Assembly (NCBI GenBank): GCA_035543055.1
Contig: DATKKJ010000206.1
Span: 1 to 36,667, forward strand
From: Terriglobales bacterium
Lineage (GTDB): Bacteria; Acidobacteriota; Terriglobia; Terriglobales; Acidobacteriaceae
DNA: 36,667 bases
Direction: 5' to 3'
In this document: piece by piece, positions 16,104 to 22,157 of the stretch
Position numbering within the stretch: the first letter of the stretch is position 1
Layout of the letters: each line of letters opens with the position of its first letter
Notes under the pieces: model-generated
What the model saw: only the letters and a program-made list of their open reading frames with translations
Databases searched by the model: none
Told to the model about the DNA's origin: nothing
Made by a program: the position numbers and the translations under genes

Positions 16104-17109
16104 GGACCCTCGGAGGAGCGCCGCGCGTCACCGTCCACACCAGCAGACGGGCCACGATGTTGACCACGATGGTCACCAGGAAAAGCGCCAGCGCGATGTG
16201 CACCAGCGCGCTCAGGTACAGGTCATCGGTCGCTTCGCTGAACTCATTGGCGATGACGCTGGCCATGGTATAGCCGGGCGCAAACAACGACTTGGAGATC
16301 TCAGGGCGGTTGCCGATCACCATGGTGACCGCCATGGTCTCCCCCAGGGCGCGGCCCAGGCCCAGGATGATAGCACCCACGATGCCGACCCGCGCGTTGC
16401 GCAGGACCGACATACGGATCATCTCCCAGCGGGTGGCCCCCAGGGCCAGAGCGGCCTCCCGCTGATGCTGTGGCACCGCCACCAGCACCTCGCGGGTGAG
16501 CGAAGAGATGATGGGAATGACCATGACAGCCAGGATGACTCCGGCGGCCAGCATGCCGATTCCGAAGGGGGGGCCGCTGAACAGGCTGGTCCATCCGAAA
16601 TAGGTCGCCAGGAACGGCTGGACGTAGTTGCGGAGCAGGGGGGCGAGAACGAAGATCGCCCACAGGCCGTACACCACGCTGGGAATCGCCGCCAGCAGCT
16701 CAGTCAGGAACGAGATCGGCCCCCGCAGCGGAATGGGGCACATCTCGGTCGTGAACACCGCCACCCCGATCGACAACGGGACGGCGATGGCGAGGGCGAG
16801 CAGCGACGAAGTGATGGTGCCGTAGATGAACGGCAGCGCTCCGAATTCGCCGGCCACGGGATCCCAGTTTGTGCCCGTGAAGAACTTGAACCACCCGAAT
16901 TGGTGGATCGACAACTGCGACTTCTGAATGAGTTCGAAGATGATCAGGCCGACGATGGCCAGCAGGGACAGACCACAGGCCAGCACCAGCAATAGGAAGC
17001 CCTTGTCGGCAAAGCGGCTGGCCTTGAGCGGGACCAGCGACACCCGGCGTGCCTCTGCCCCCGCGGCCACTACCTTCGGCCTGGGAGCGGGGATCGGCGC
17101 TAGTTTCAT
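16096..17109 (-). CDS. pstC: Phosphate ABC transporter permease PstC
   Basis: Partner permease of PstA, 337 residues from the ATG at 17109. An N-terminal cytoplasmic stretch of about 40 residues precedes helix 1 (FLLLVLACGLSLLAIVGLII). Family blocks include FGALPFIYGTITSSLLALAIAVP, LLAAIPSVVYGLWAIFVL and the coupling loop REAALALGATRWEMIRMSV, followed by GRALGETMAVTMVIGN. TTG (17127) and GTG (17124) codons lie just upstream in frame. The GTG coincides with the transcript start expected from the PHO box at 17147-17163, so a leaderless GTG start is a real alternative. The gene has its own PHO-box promoter downstream of the pstS terminator. Confidence 0.93.
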   Translation of the reverse strand: MKLAPIPAPRPKVVAAGAEARRVSLVPLKASRFADKGFLLLVLACGLSLLAIVGLIIFELIQKSQLSIHQFGWFKFFTGTNWDPVAGEFGALPFIYGTITSSLLALAIAVPLSIGVAVFTTEMCPIPLRGPISFLTELLAAIPSVVYGLWAIFVLAPLLRNYVQPFLATYFGWTSLFSGPPFGIGMLAAGVILAVMVIPIISSLTREVLVAVPQHQREAALALGATRWEMIRMSVLRNARVGIVGAIILGLGRALGETMAVTMVIGNRPEISKSLFAPGYTMASVIANEFSEATDDLYLSALVHIALALFLVTIVVNIVARLLVWTVTRGAPPRVHV

Positions 17110-17146
17110 GGGGTGGGAGCTCACCAACGGAGGCTAGCAAAGGCGT

Positions 17147-17163
17147 GTTACAGGATTGTTAAT
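17147..17163 (-). promoter_or_regulatory. PHO box upstream of pstC
   Basis: Minus strand: ATTAAC, 5 bases, TGTAAC, with half-sites starting 11 bases apart. It lies 38 bases upstream of the pstC ATG and downstream of the pstS terminator, so the pstCAB-phoU unit can be induced independently. A weak -10-like TAGCCT follows 10 bases later. Confidence 0.65.
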
Positions 17164-17180
17164 GGTGCGGGCAATGGGAG

Positions 17181-17215
17181 AAAAAGCAACGGCGCCGCTG
17201 GTAGGCGGCGCCGTT
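17181..17215 (-). terminator. Rho-independent terminator of pstS
   Basis: Perfect 11-bp stem (17188-17198 with 17205-17215, GC-rich) and a 6-base loop. On the minus strand a TTTTT tract follows (17181-17185) two bases after the stem. It lies 18 bases past the pstS stop and ahead of the pstC PHO box, so it separates pstS from pstCAB-phoU and would keep binding-protein mRNA more abundant. Confidence 0.8.
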
Positions 17216-17233
17216 GTTCTGCTTGGCGTTGCA

Positions 17234-18241
17234 TTACTTGATGTTCTTGATCGCCGCCTGCTCTTTGGCCACCGTGTCCTGCGGCAGCCGCGCGTAGTGC
17301 AGATCCTGGACCATATTCTGCCCATCGGTCGCCATCCAGTTGAGGAAGTCCTTGAAGACTTCCCGCTTGTGGGCGTCCTTCCAGGTGGTGGGCACCAGCA
17401 GCCAGGTAAAGCTGCAGATGGGGTAGGCGACCTTTCCCGGAGGATTGGTGATGCTCACGCGGAAGTCCGCCGGCATACTCTTGATGCTGGCCGCTGCGGC
17501 GGTGGTGGATTCCAGGCTGGCTTTGACGAATTCCCCGCCGGCATTCTTTACGCTGCCGTAGGTGATGTTGTTGGTCAGGGCATAGATCAGCTCGACGTAG
17601 CCGATCCCGCCTTCCATTTGCCGCACCAGGCCGGCCACGCCCTCGTTGCCCTTGCCGCCCAGCCCCACAGGCCACTTCACCGAAGTCCCCTTGCTCGGAC
17701 CGCTCGCCCAATCCTTATTGATCTTCGACAGGTAGTCGGTCCAGATGTAAGTGGTCCCGCTGCCGTCGGAGCGGTGGATGACGATGATGTCCCGGTCGGG
17801 CAAGGAGACGCCCGGGTTGGCGCCGGCGATCGCCTTGTCATTCCACTTGGTGATCCGCCCCAGATAGATCCCGGCCAGGGCGTCGGGGGTGAACTTCAGC
17901 TCCGCCTTCACCCCTGGGATGTTGTACGCGGGCACGACCGCGCCCAGCACCGTCGGCAGGTGGATGACCTTGACCTTGCTCTCCGCGATCTGCTGGTCGC
18001 TCATCGGGCCGTCGGTGGCCCCGAAATCCACGGTTCCGGCCTGCACCTGGCGGATCCCGCCACCGCTCCCGATGGATTGGTAGTTGATCTCCACATCGGG
18101 ATGGGCCTTGTGATACTCGCTGAACCATTTGCTGTAGATGGGATAGGGGAAGGTGGCGCCGGCGCCGGTAAGATTGGTTTGGGCGAGTGCTGCGGGAAGG
18201 ACCACGAGAGCACAGAGCAGGCAAACGAGTGCACGCGTCAA
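17234..18241 (-). CDS. pstS: Phosphate-binding protein PstS
   Basis: Periplasmic phosphate receptor, 335 residues. A 20-residue Sec signal peptide (ending PAALA-QT) precedes LTGAGATFPYPIYSKWFSEY, the diagnostic PstS opening. Phosphate-contact blocks follow: SIGSGGGIRQVQAGTVDFGATD and HRSDGSGTTYIWTDYLS. The start is a TTG at 18241, supported by GGAGGA 6 bases upstream and by the signal peptide beginning there. No lipobox, so it is soluble. It is a single-gene unit with a PHO box upstream (18290-18306) and a terminator downstream. Confidence 0.96.
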   Translation of the reverse strand: MTRALVCLLCALVVLPAALAQTNLTGAGATFPYPIYSKWFSEYHKAHPDVEINYQSIGSGGGIRQVQAGTVDFGATDGPMSDQQIAESKVKVIHLPTVLGAVVPAYNIPGVKAELKFTPDALAGIYLGRITKWNDKAIAGANPGVSLPDRDIIVIHRSDGSGTTYIWTDYLSKINKDWASGPSKGTSVKWPVGLGGKGNEGVAGLVRQMEGGIGYVELIYALTNNITYGSVKNAGGEFVKASLESTTAAAASIKSMPADFRVSITNPPGKVAYPICSFTWLLVPTTWKDAHKREVFKDFLNWMATDGQNMVQDLHYARLPQDTVAKEQAAIKNIK

Positions 18242-18289
18242 GCTGTTCCTCCGGATTTCTATTGGTCTGCTCGTTTCTAATGGAGGTGT

Positions 18290-18306
18290 GTTACAGCCCG
18301 GTTACA
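18290..18306 (-). promoter_or_regulatory. PHO box upstream of pstS
   Basis: Minus strand TGTAACCGGGCTGTAAC: two perfect TGTAAC half-sites starting 11 bases apart. A -10-like TAGAAA (18274-18279) lies 10 bases downstream, matching PhoB-dependent promoter architecture, in which the PHO box replaces the -35. The predicted leader to the TTG start is about 26 bases with a good ribosome-binding site. Confidence 0.75.
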
Positions 18307-18331
18307 AAGGGGTGAAATTCCGTTGAACGGC

Positions 18332-19060
18332 CTATTGAGCGCTGTGCTGGGCCTTGCGCAGATGCTCGAGGAACATCTGCTCCGCGCTCTTCCCGTGCAT
18401 GCGAAGGACGTGGCGGACGGTGTGGCCGGTGACGAAGTGGCAGACCTCCTCGGCCATGTTCTTGGCGTGGTCGCCGGCGCGCTCCAGGGCCTGGGCCATG
18501 AACAGGACCTGCACGCCCTCACTGCCGCCGGCGCCATCCGGGCGCTCGACGTGGCGGATATGGAGCATGTTGCGCAGCCGGTCCAGTTCGGCATCGGTGC
18601 GCAGCACAGAGACGGCGCAGTCCACATCGCGGCGGGAAAAGGCCTCATAGGCGTCCGCCAGCATCTTCTCCAGGACGGTGCACATGCGGATCAGGTCATT
18701 GACGTCGTCCATCTCCAGGCGCTCGCCGATGGCCTCGGCGCGGCTGACCACGCTGCTCACCAGGTCCCCGATGCGTTCCAGGTCGATCATGACCTTCATG
18801 CAGGCCAGGAGTTCGCGCGCGCCTTCGGCCGGAACCTGACTCACCGCCAGGGTGATGCGCTCGTCCAGTTCACGGTCCAGGCGGTCGAGTTCCCGTTCGG
18901 CGTCAGCGACGGCGCGGAAGGGCGCCGCAGTGCGCCGGGCCAGGCCGTCGGCGGCATTGGCCACCGCCGCCTTGGCTAGCTGGCAGGCGCGCAGGGTCAT
19001 GGCGACCAGCGCGGCGTGCTCGGTATCAAGGATCTGGTGATTCTGTCTTGGACTGGCCAC
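18332..19060 (-). CDS. Second PhoU-family protein
   Basis: 242 residues, helical, with two PhoU repeats carrying the metal-cluster signatures DLERIGDLVSSVVSRA and ALERAGDHAKNMAEEV. It differs clearly from the phoU at 13814-14485, with a longer N-terminal stretch, an insertion (HVERPDGAGGSEG) and a C-terminal HGKSAEQMFLEHLRK tail. The start is a GTG with GAGGTG about 6 bases upstream. It sits alone between phoR and pstS with its own PHO box (19098-19114), so it is probably induced by phosphate starvation as a separate unit. Division of labour between the two PhoU proteins (Pst-contacting versus PhoR-contacting) is conjecture. Confidence 0.9.
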   Translation of the reverse strand: MASPRQNHQILDTEHAALVAMTLRACQLAKAAVANAADGLARRTAAPFRAVADAERELDRLDRELDERITLAVSQVPAEGARELLACMKVMIDLERIGDLVSSVVSRAEAIGERLEMDDVNDLIRMCTVLEKMLADAYEAFSRRDVDCAVSVLRTDAELDRLRNMLHIRHVERPDGAGGSEGVQVLFMAQALERAGDHAKNMAEEVCHFVTGHTVRHVLRMHGKSAEQMFLEHLRKAQHSAQ

Positions 19061-19097
19061 GGGGGCACCTCGACTGCCCCCAGTTTGGTGCGACCCT

Positions 19098-19114
19098 GTT
19101 ACAAGGTCGTTAAC
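19098..19114 (-). promoter_or_regulatory. PHO box upstream of the second phoU gene
   Basis: Minus strand GTTAAC, 5 bases, TGTAAC, half-sites starting 11 bases apart, 38 bases upstream of the GTG start. Only a weak -10 (CAAACT) follows at the right distance. Confidence 0.6.
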
Positions 19115-19160
19115 GCCTGATGAAAATCCGCTTCGGGATCCGATGCATTAAACAGCGCAC

Positions 19161-19197
19161 CACGAAGGGGACGAAGGTAGCCACAAAGGGCACGAAA
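19161..19197. repeat. Imperfect CACGAAGGG-type short repeats
   Basis: Four degenerate copies of a unit near CACGAAGGG (CACGAAGGG, GACGAAGGT, CACAAAGGG, CACGAAAAA) fill the gap after the phoR stop. No coding or clear hairpin potential is seen. It could be a remnant of a dispersed intergenic repeat. Confidence 0.35.
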
Positions 19198-19205
19198 AAA
19201 GAGGT

Positions 19206-20933
19206 CTAGGCGACGGCGGCCTGGGCGGCGGGGAGGGTGAAGTAGAAGGCGGAGCCGTGGCCCAGCCGGCTTTCGGCGCGGATGCTGCCGCGGTGGGCGA
19301 GCATGATGTGCTTGGCGATGGCCAGGCCGAGCCCGGTGCCGCCGGACTCGCGGGAGCGGGCCTTATCCACGCGATAAAAGCGCTCGAACAGACGCGGCAG
19401 ATGCTCGGAAGCGATGCCCGGGCCCAGGTCGCGAACGTAGAATTCGACCGAGGCGCCGCAGTCGTGCGCCCCCAGGAAGACTTGCCCGCCACTCCCCCCA
19501 TACTTCAGGGCGTTATCCACCAGGTTGGCGAGCACCTGCTGGATGGCGTCCACGTCGGCAGTAACGCTGCGATCGGTGCTGCCTTCGATGCTCAGCTCGA
19601 TGCCCCGGCTGCGCGCGATCTCGCGGAAACTCTGGAGCGTTTCCCGCAACAACTGCGAGGCGGGCACGTTCACGAAGGCGAATTCCTTCTCCCCGGACTC
19701 CACTCGGGCCAGCGTCAGCAGGTCCTCGGTGAGGCGAGTCATACGCGCCGCGTTCTTTTGGATGATTTCCAGGAACTCGCGGGCCTGCTCGGCGTTGGCG
19801 CCGGGGTCGAGCAGGGTTTCGGCATAGCCCTGGATGGAGGTCAGGGGCGTGCGCAGCTCGTGCGAGACGTTGGCGATGAAGTCGCGCCGCGTCTTTTCCA
19901 CACGTTCCGCGTCGGTGAGGTCGTGGAGCACGGCCACCACCCCGCCGCCCAGCATGGGCGCAGCGGTCACCTGAAAGATCTTTCCCGCCACCACCGTGCC
20001 GGCGCGGCCCGCCTGCGCCACGCGCTTCTGCAGCGCGTCCTCGACCACGCGCAGGAACTCGGGGTCGCGGATGGTTTCCACGACCGGCGCCTGCAAGCGC
20101 ACCGCTCCCTTCACGTAGCCGCGCATCACGCCATTGGCCCATTGCACCTTCTTGTCCGCCGAGACGGCGATAACGCCGTCTTCCATGCTGTTGAGCAGGG
20201 TCTCGAGCTGGTTGCGGTTGTCCTCCACGTCCGCGAAGGACTCCTGCAACTTGCGCGCCGTGGCATCGAGGGCAGTGGCCACCTGGGAGATCTCGTCGGA
20301 ACCGTAGTCGGTCACGCGCGCCGCCAGGTCTCCGGCCGAGACACGTTCGGTGAAGGCGACGATATGTCGCAGCCGTCGGGCCACCGACTGGGCGGCGAAG
20401 GCCGAGAACATGATCGCCGCCAGCACCGCCAGCAGGGAGGCAATGACCAGGGTCCGGCGGATCGCCCGGGTGGTTTGCTGGATGGCGGAAAGCGGGTATG
20501 CCATCCGGACGGCGCCCCCCGGAATGGGCACCGCGACATAGAGGGAATCCACCTTGATGGTGTGGCTGAAGCGGCGGGACATTCCCAGCCGCCCGTGTTG
20601 CAGCGCCTCCATGAACTCGGGCCGGGTGGCGTGGTTCTCCATCTCCGCGGCCTTGGCCTCGTTGTCGGCCAGCACCGTGCCGTCGGAGCGGATCACGGTG
20701 GCACGCACATTGCCCGCCTGGCCCGCTTCGTCCACCAATTGCTGGATGGGCGTGGCGTGGTCGGCTTGGACCCGCAGCGCGAACAGGCGCGTTTTCTCCT
20801 GCAGGGCGCTCTCGATCTGGGCGGTCAGGGAACGCTCCCAGGCGGAGCGGATGGTGGCATCGAGGATAACGGTGACCGCAGCGATCACCATCAGGAAGGC
20901 CGCCAGCAGCTTGAAGAAGATCCGCCTCTTCAA
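19206..20933 (-). CDS. phoR: Phosphate-regulon sensor histidine kinase PhoR
   Basis: Membrane histidine kinase, 575 residues. TM1 about 7-25; periplasmic sensor about 26-160; TM2 about 161-181; HAMP about 182-235; PAS about 240-340 (LETLLNSMEDGVIAVSADKK); HisKA with phospho-accepting His358 in NVSHELRTPLTSIQGY; HATPase with N-box LVDNALKYG (471-479), G1 DLGPGIA and G2 GGTGLGLAIAKH. The TTG at 20933 overlaps the phoB stop as TTGA, with GAGG 7 bases upstream; the open frame continues 47 codons further inside phoB, but that is a shadow. Position next to phoB, phoU and pst genes identifies it as PhoR. A real periplasmic domain is present, unlike E. coli PhoR. Confidence 0.93.
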   Translation of the reverse strand: MKRRIFFKLLAAFLMVIAAVTVILDATIRSAWERSLTAQIESALQEKTRLFALRVQADHATPIQQLVDEAGQAGNVRATVIRSDGTVLADNEAKAAEMENHATRPEFMEALQHGRLGMSRRFSHTIKVDSLYVAVPIPGGAVRMAYPLSAIQQTTRAIRRTLVIASLLAVLAAIMFSAFAAQSVARRLRHIVAFTERVSAGDLAARVTDYGSDEISQVATALDATARKLQESFADVEDNRNQLETLLNSMEDGVIAVSADKKVQWANGVMRGYVKGAVRLQAPVVETIRDPEFLRVVEDALQKRVAQAGRAGTVVAGKIFQVTAAPMLGGGVVAVLHDLTDAERVEKTRRDFIANVSHELRTPLTSIQGYAETLLDPGANAEQAREFLEIIQKNAARMTRLTEDLLTLARVESGEKEFAFVNVPASQLLRETLQSFREIARSRGIELSIEGSTDRSVTADVDAIQQVLANLVDNALKYGGSGGQVFLGAHDCGASVEFYVRDLGPGIASEHLPRLFERFYRVDKARSRESGGTGLGLAIAKHIMLAHRGSIRAESRLGHGSAFYFTLPAAQAAVA

Positions 20934-21622
20934 CGCAGCGCCTCGAAGCGGTAGCCGGCGCCGCGGACGGTGCGCAGGTGGCGCGGGTTCTCGGGATCGC
21001 GCTCGATCTTCTCCCGGATGCGGCGCACGTACACGTCCACCGAGCGGGGAGTGACGAAGGCGGTGTCGCGCCACACCGCGTCGAGCAGTTGGTCGCGGGT
21101 GAAGACCCGTCCGGCGTGCCGCGCCAGGTGTTCCAGCAGGCGGAACTCGGTGGCCGTGGTCTCCACCGGCTTGCCGCGTACCTTCAGGGTCATGGCGCCG
21201 GTGTCGATCTCCAGGTCGCCGACCTTGACCATGGCGGGGGCCAGCGGTCGTTCGAAGCGGCGCAGCACCGCCTTGGCCCGGGCCACCAGCTCGCGCGGGC
21301 TGAAGGGCTTGGTGATGTAGTCGTCGGCGCCCAGTTCCAGCCCGACCACGCGGTCGGCTTCGCTGGAGCGGGCGGTGAGGAAGATGACCGGGGTGGCAGC
21401 CAGGGCTTGCGACTGGCGGATGCGGCGGCAGACCTCGAGACCATCGCTGCCCGGCACCATGATGTCGAGGATGAAGACGGAGGGACGTTCCTTCTCGGCT
21501 TCCGGCAGCATGCCGGTGGCGCCACCGAAGACCCGCACTACGAAGCCCGCCGATTCCAGATGATGGCGCACCAAACGCGCTATATCGGCGTCGTCTTCCA
21601 TCAGGAAGATGGTTTGCTTCAC
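20930..21622 (-). CDS. phoB: Phosphate-regulon response regulator PhoB
   Basis: OmpR/PhoB-family regulator, 230 residues. Receiver domain 1-120 with acidic pair Asp10/Asp11, phospho-acceptor Asp53 (ILDIMVPG), Thr in FLTARS and Lys in ITKPFSPREL. Winged-helix DNA-binding domain about 128-228 with TEFRLLEHLARHAGRVFTRDQLL and the recognition helix region TPRSVDVYVRRIREKI ending RTVRGAGYRFE. Start is a GTG at 21622 with no real Shine-Dalgarno. A TACAAT box ends 6 bases upstream and a PHO box precedes it, indicating autoregulation and a leaderless or nearly leaderless mRNA. Confidence 0.94.
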   Translation of the reverse strand: MKQTIFLMEDDADIARLVRHHLESAGFVVRVFGGATGMLPEAEKERPSVFILDIMVPGSDGLEVCRRIRQSQALAATPVIFLTARSSEADRVVGLELGADDYITKPFSPRELVARAKAVLRRFERPLAPAMVKVGDLEIDTGAMTLKVRGKPVETTATEFRLLEHLARHAGRVFTRDQLLDAVWRDTAFVTPRSVDVYVRRIREKIERDPENPRHLRTVRGAGYRFEALR

Positions 21623-21628
21623 GGCCTT

Positions 21629-21662
21629 ATTGTACCCGGATGCCTGTTACAGGGGGGTTACA
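21629..21662 (-). promoter_or_regulatory. PHO box plus -10 of phoBR
   Basis: Minus strand TGTAACCCCCCTGTAAC (21646-21662), two perfect half-sites 11 bases apart, then 11 bases, then TACAAT (21629-21634, 5/6 match). This is the best example in the window of a PhoB-type promoter. The -10 box ends only 6 bases before the GTG start. Confidence 0.75.
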
Positions 21663-21708
21663 AGGCGGGCCTGTCGGGAACGGGGTCGAGGACGGAACCG
21701 GGTCGTAT

Positions 21709-21714
21709 TAGAAT
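21709..21714 (+). promoter_or_regulatory. -10 element of the DUF1801 gene
   Basis: TAGAAT (5/6 match) ends 8 bases before the ATG at 21723, with no Shine-Dalgarno in between. The -35 (TCGAGG) is weak. This fits a leaderless transcript. Confidence 0.4.
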
Positions 21715-21722
21715 CACGCGCC

Positions 21723-22157
21723 ATGAGCAAGACAAAGCCTGCTACCCCGAACGACTACATCGCGCAGATCGAGGAACCGCACCGCACCGCCATCAAGGCG
21801 ATCCACGCCATGATCCGAAAGGCGCTACCCAAACTCGAGCCTTCGATCCAGTACGGCATGATCGGTTACGGCACCTATCATTACAAGTACGACAGCGGCC
21901 GGGAAGGGGACGCCCCTATCATTGCTGTCGCCAGCCGGAGCGGCTACATCTCGATCTATGGCTGCGGGGCAGAGATTGCCAAGGGTGCCAAGCAGGCCTT
22001 GCCCAAGGCTGATTTCGGCAAGGGCTGCATCCGCTTCAAGAAGCCGCAGGACATCGACCTGAAGGCCCTGGAGAAGGTCGTCAAGGCCGCCGCGCGGGAG
22101 AAGGTGAAGTTGCTTGGCAAGACGCCCACGTCCGCGGCGGCCTCGGCTAAGGTTTGA
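21723..22157 (+). CDS. DUF1801 (YdhG/YjhT-like) family protein
   Basis: 144-residue soluble protein of the DUF1801 family, recognised by NDYIAQIEEPHRTAIKAIHAMIRKALP, PSIQYGMIGYGTYHYKY and the closing FGKGCIRFKKPQDIDLKALEKVVKAA. Structural relatives include Bacillus YdhG/frataxin-like proteins; a firm biochemical role is not known. I chose the ATG at 21723 because it begins the conserved part and follows a TAGAAT box; the longer frame upstream runs across the phoB promoter. Its last 11 bases overlap the convergent amidohydrolase gene. The tail is rich in Lys and Ala. Confidence 0.85.
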   Translation: MSKTKPATPNDYIAQIEEPHRTAIKAIHAMIRKALPKLEPSIQYGMIGYGTYHYKYDSGREGDAPIIAVASRSGYISIYGCGAEIAKGAKQALPKADFGKGCIRFKKPQDIDLKALEKVVKAAAREKVKLLGKTPTSAAASAKV

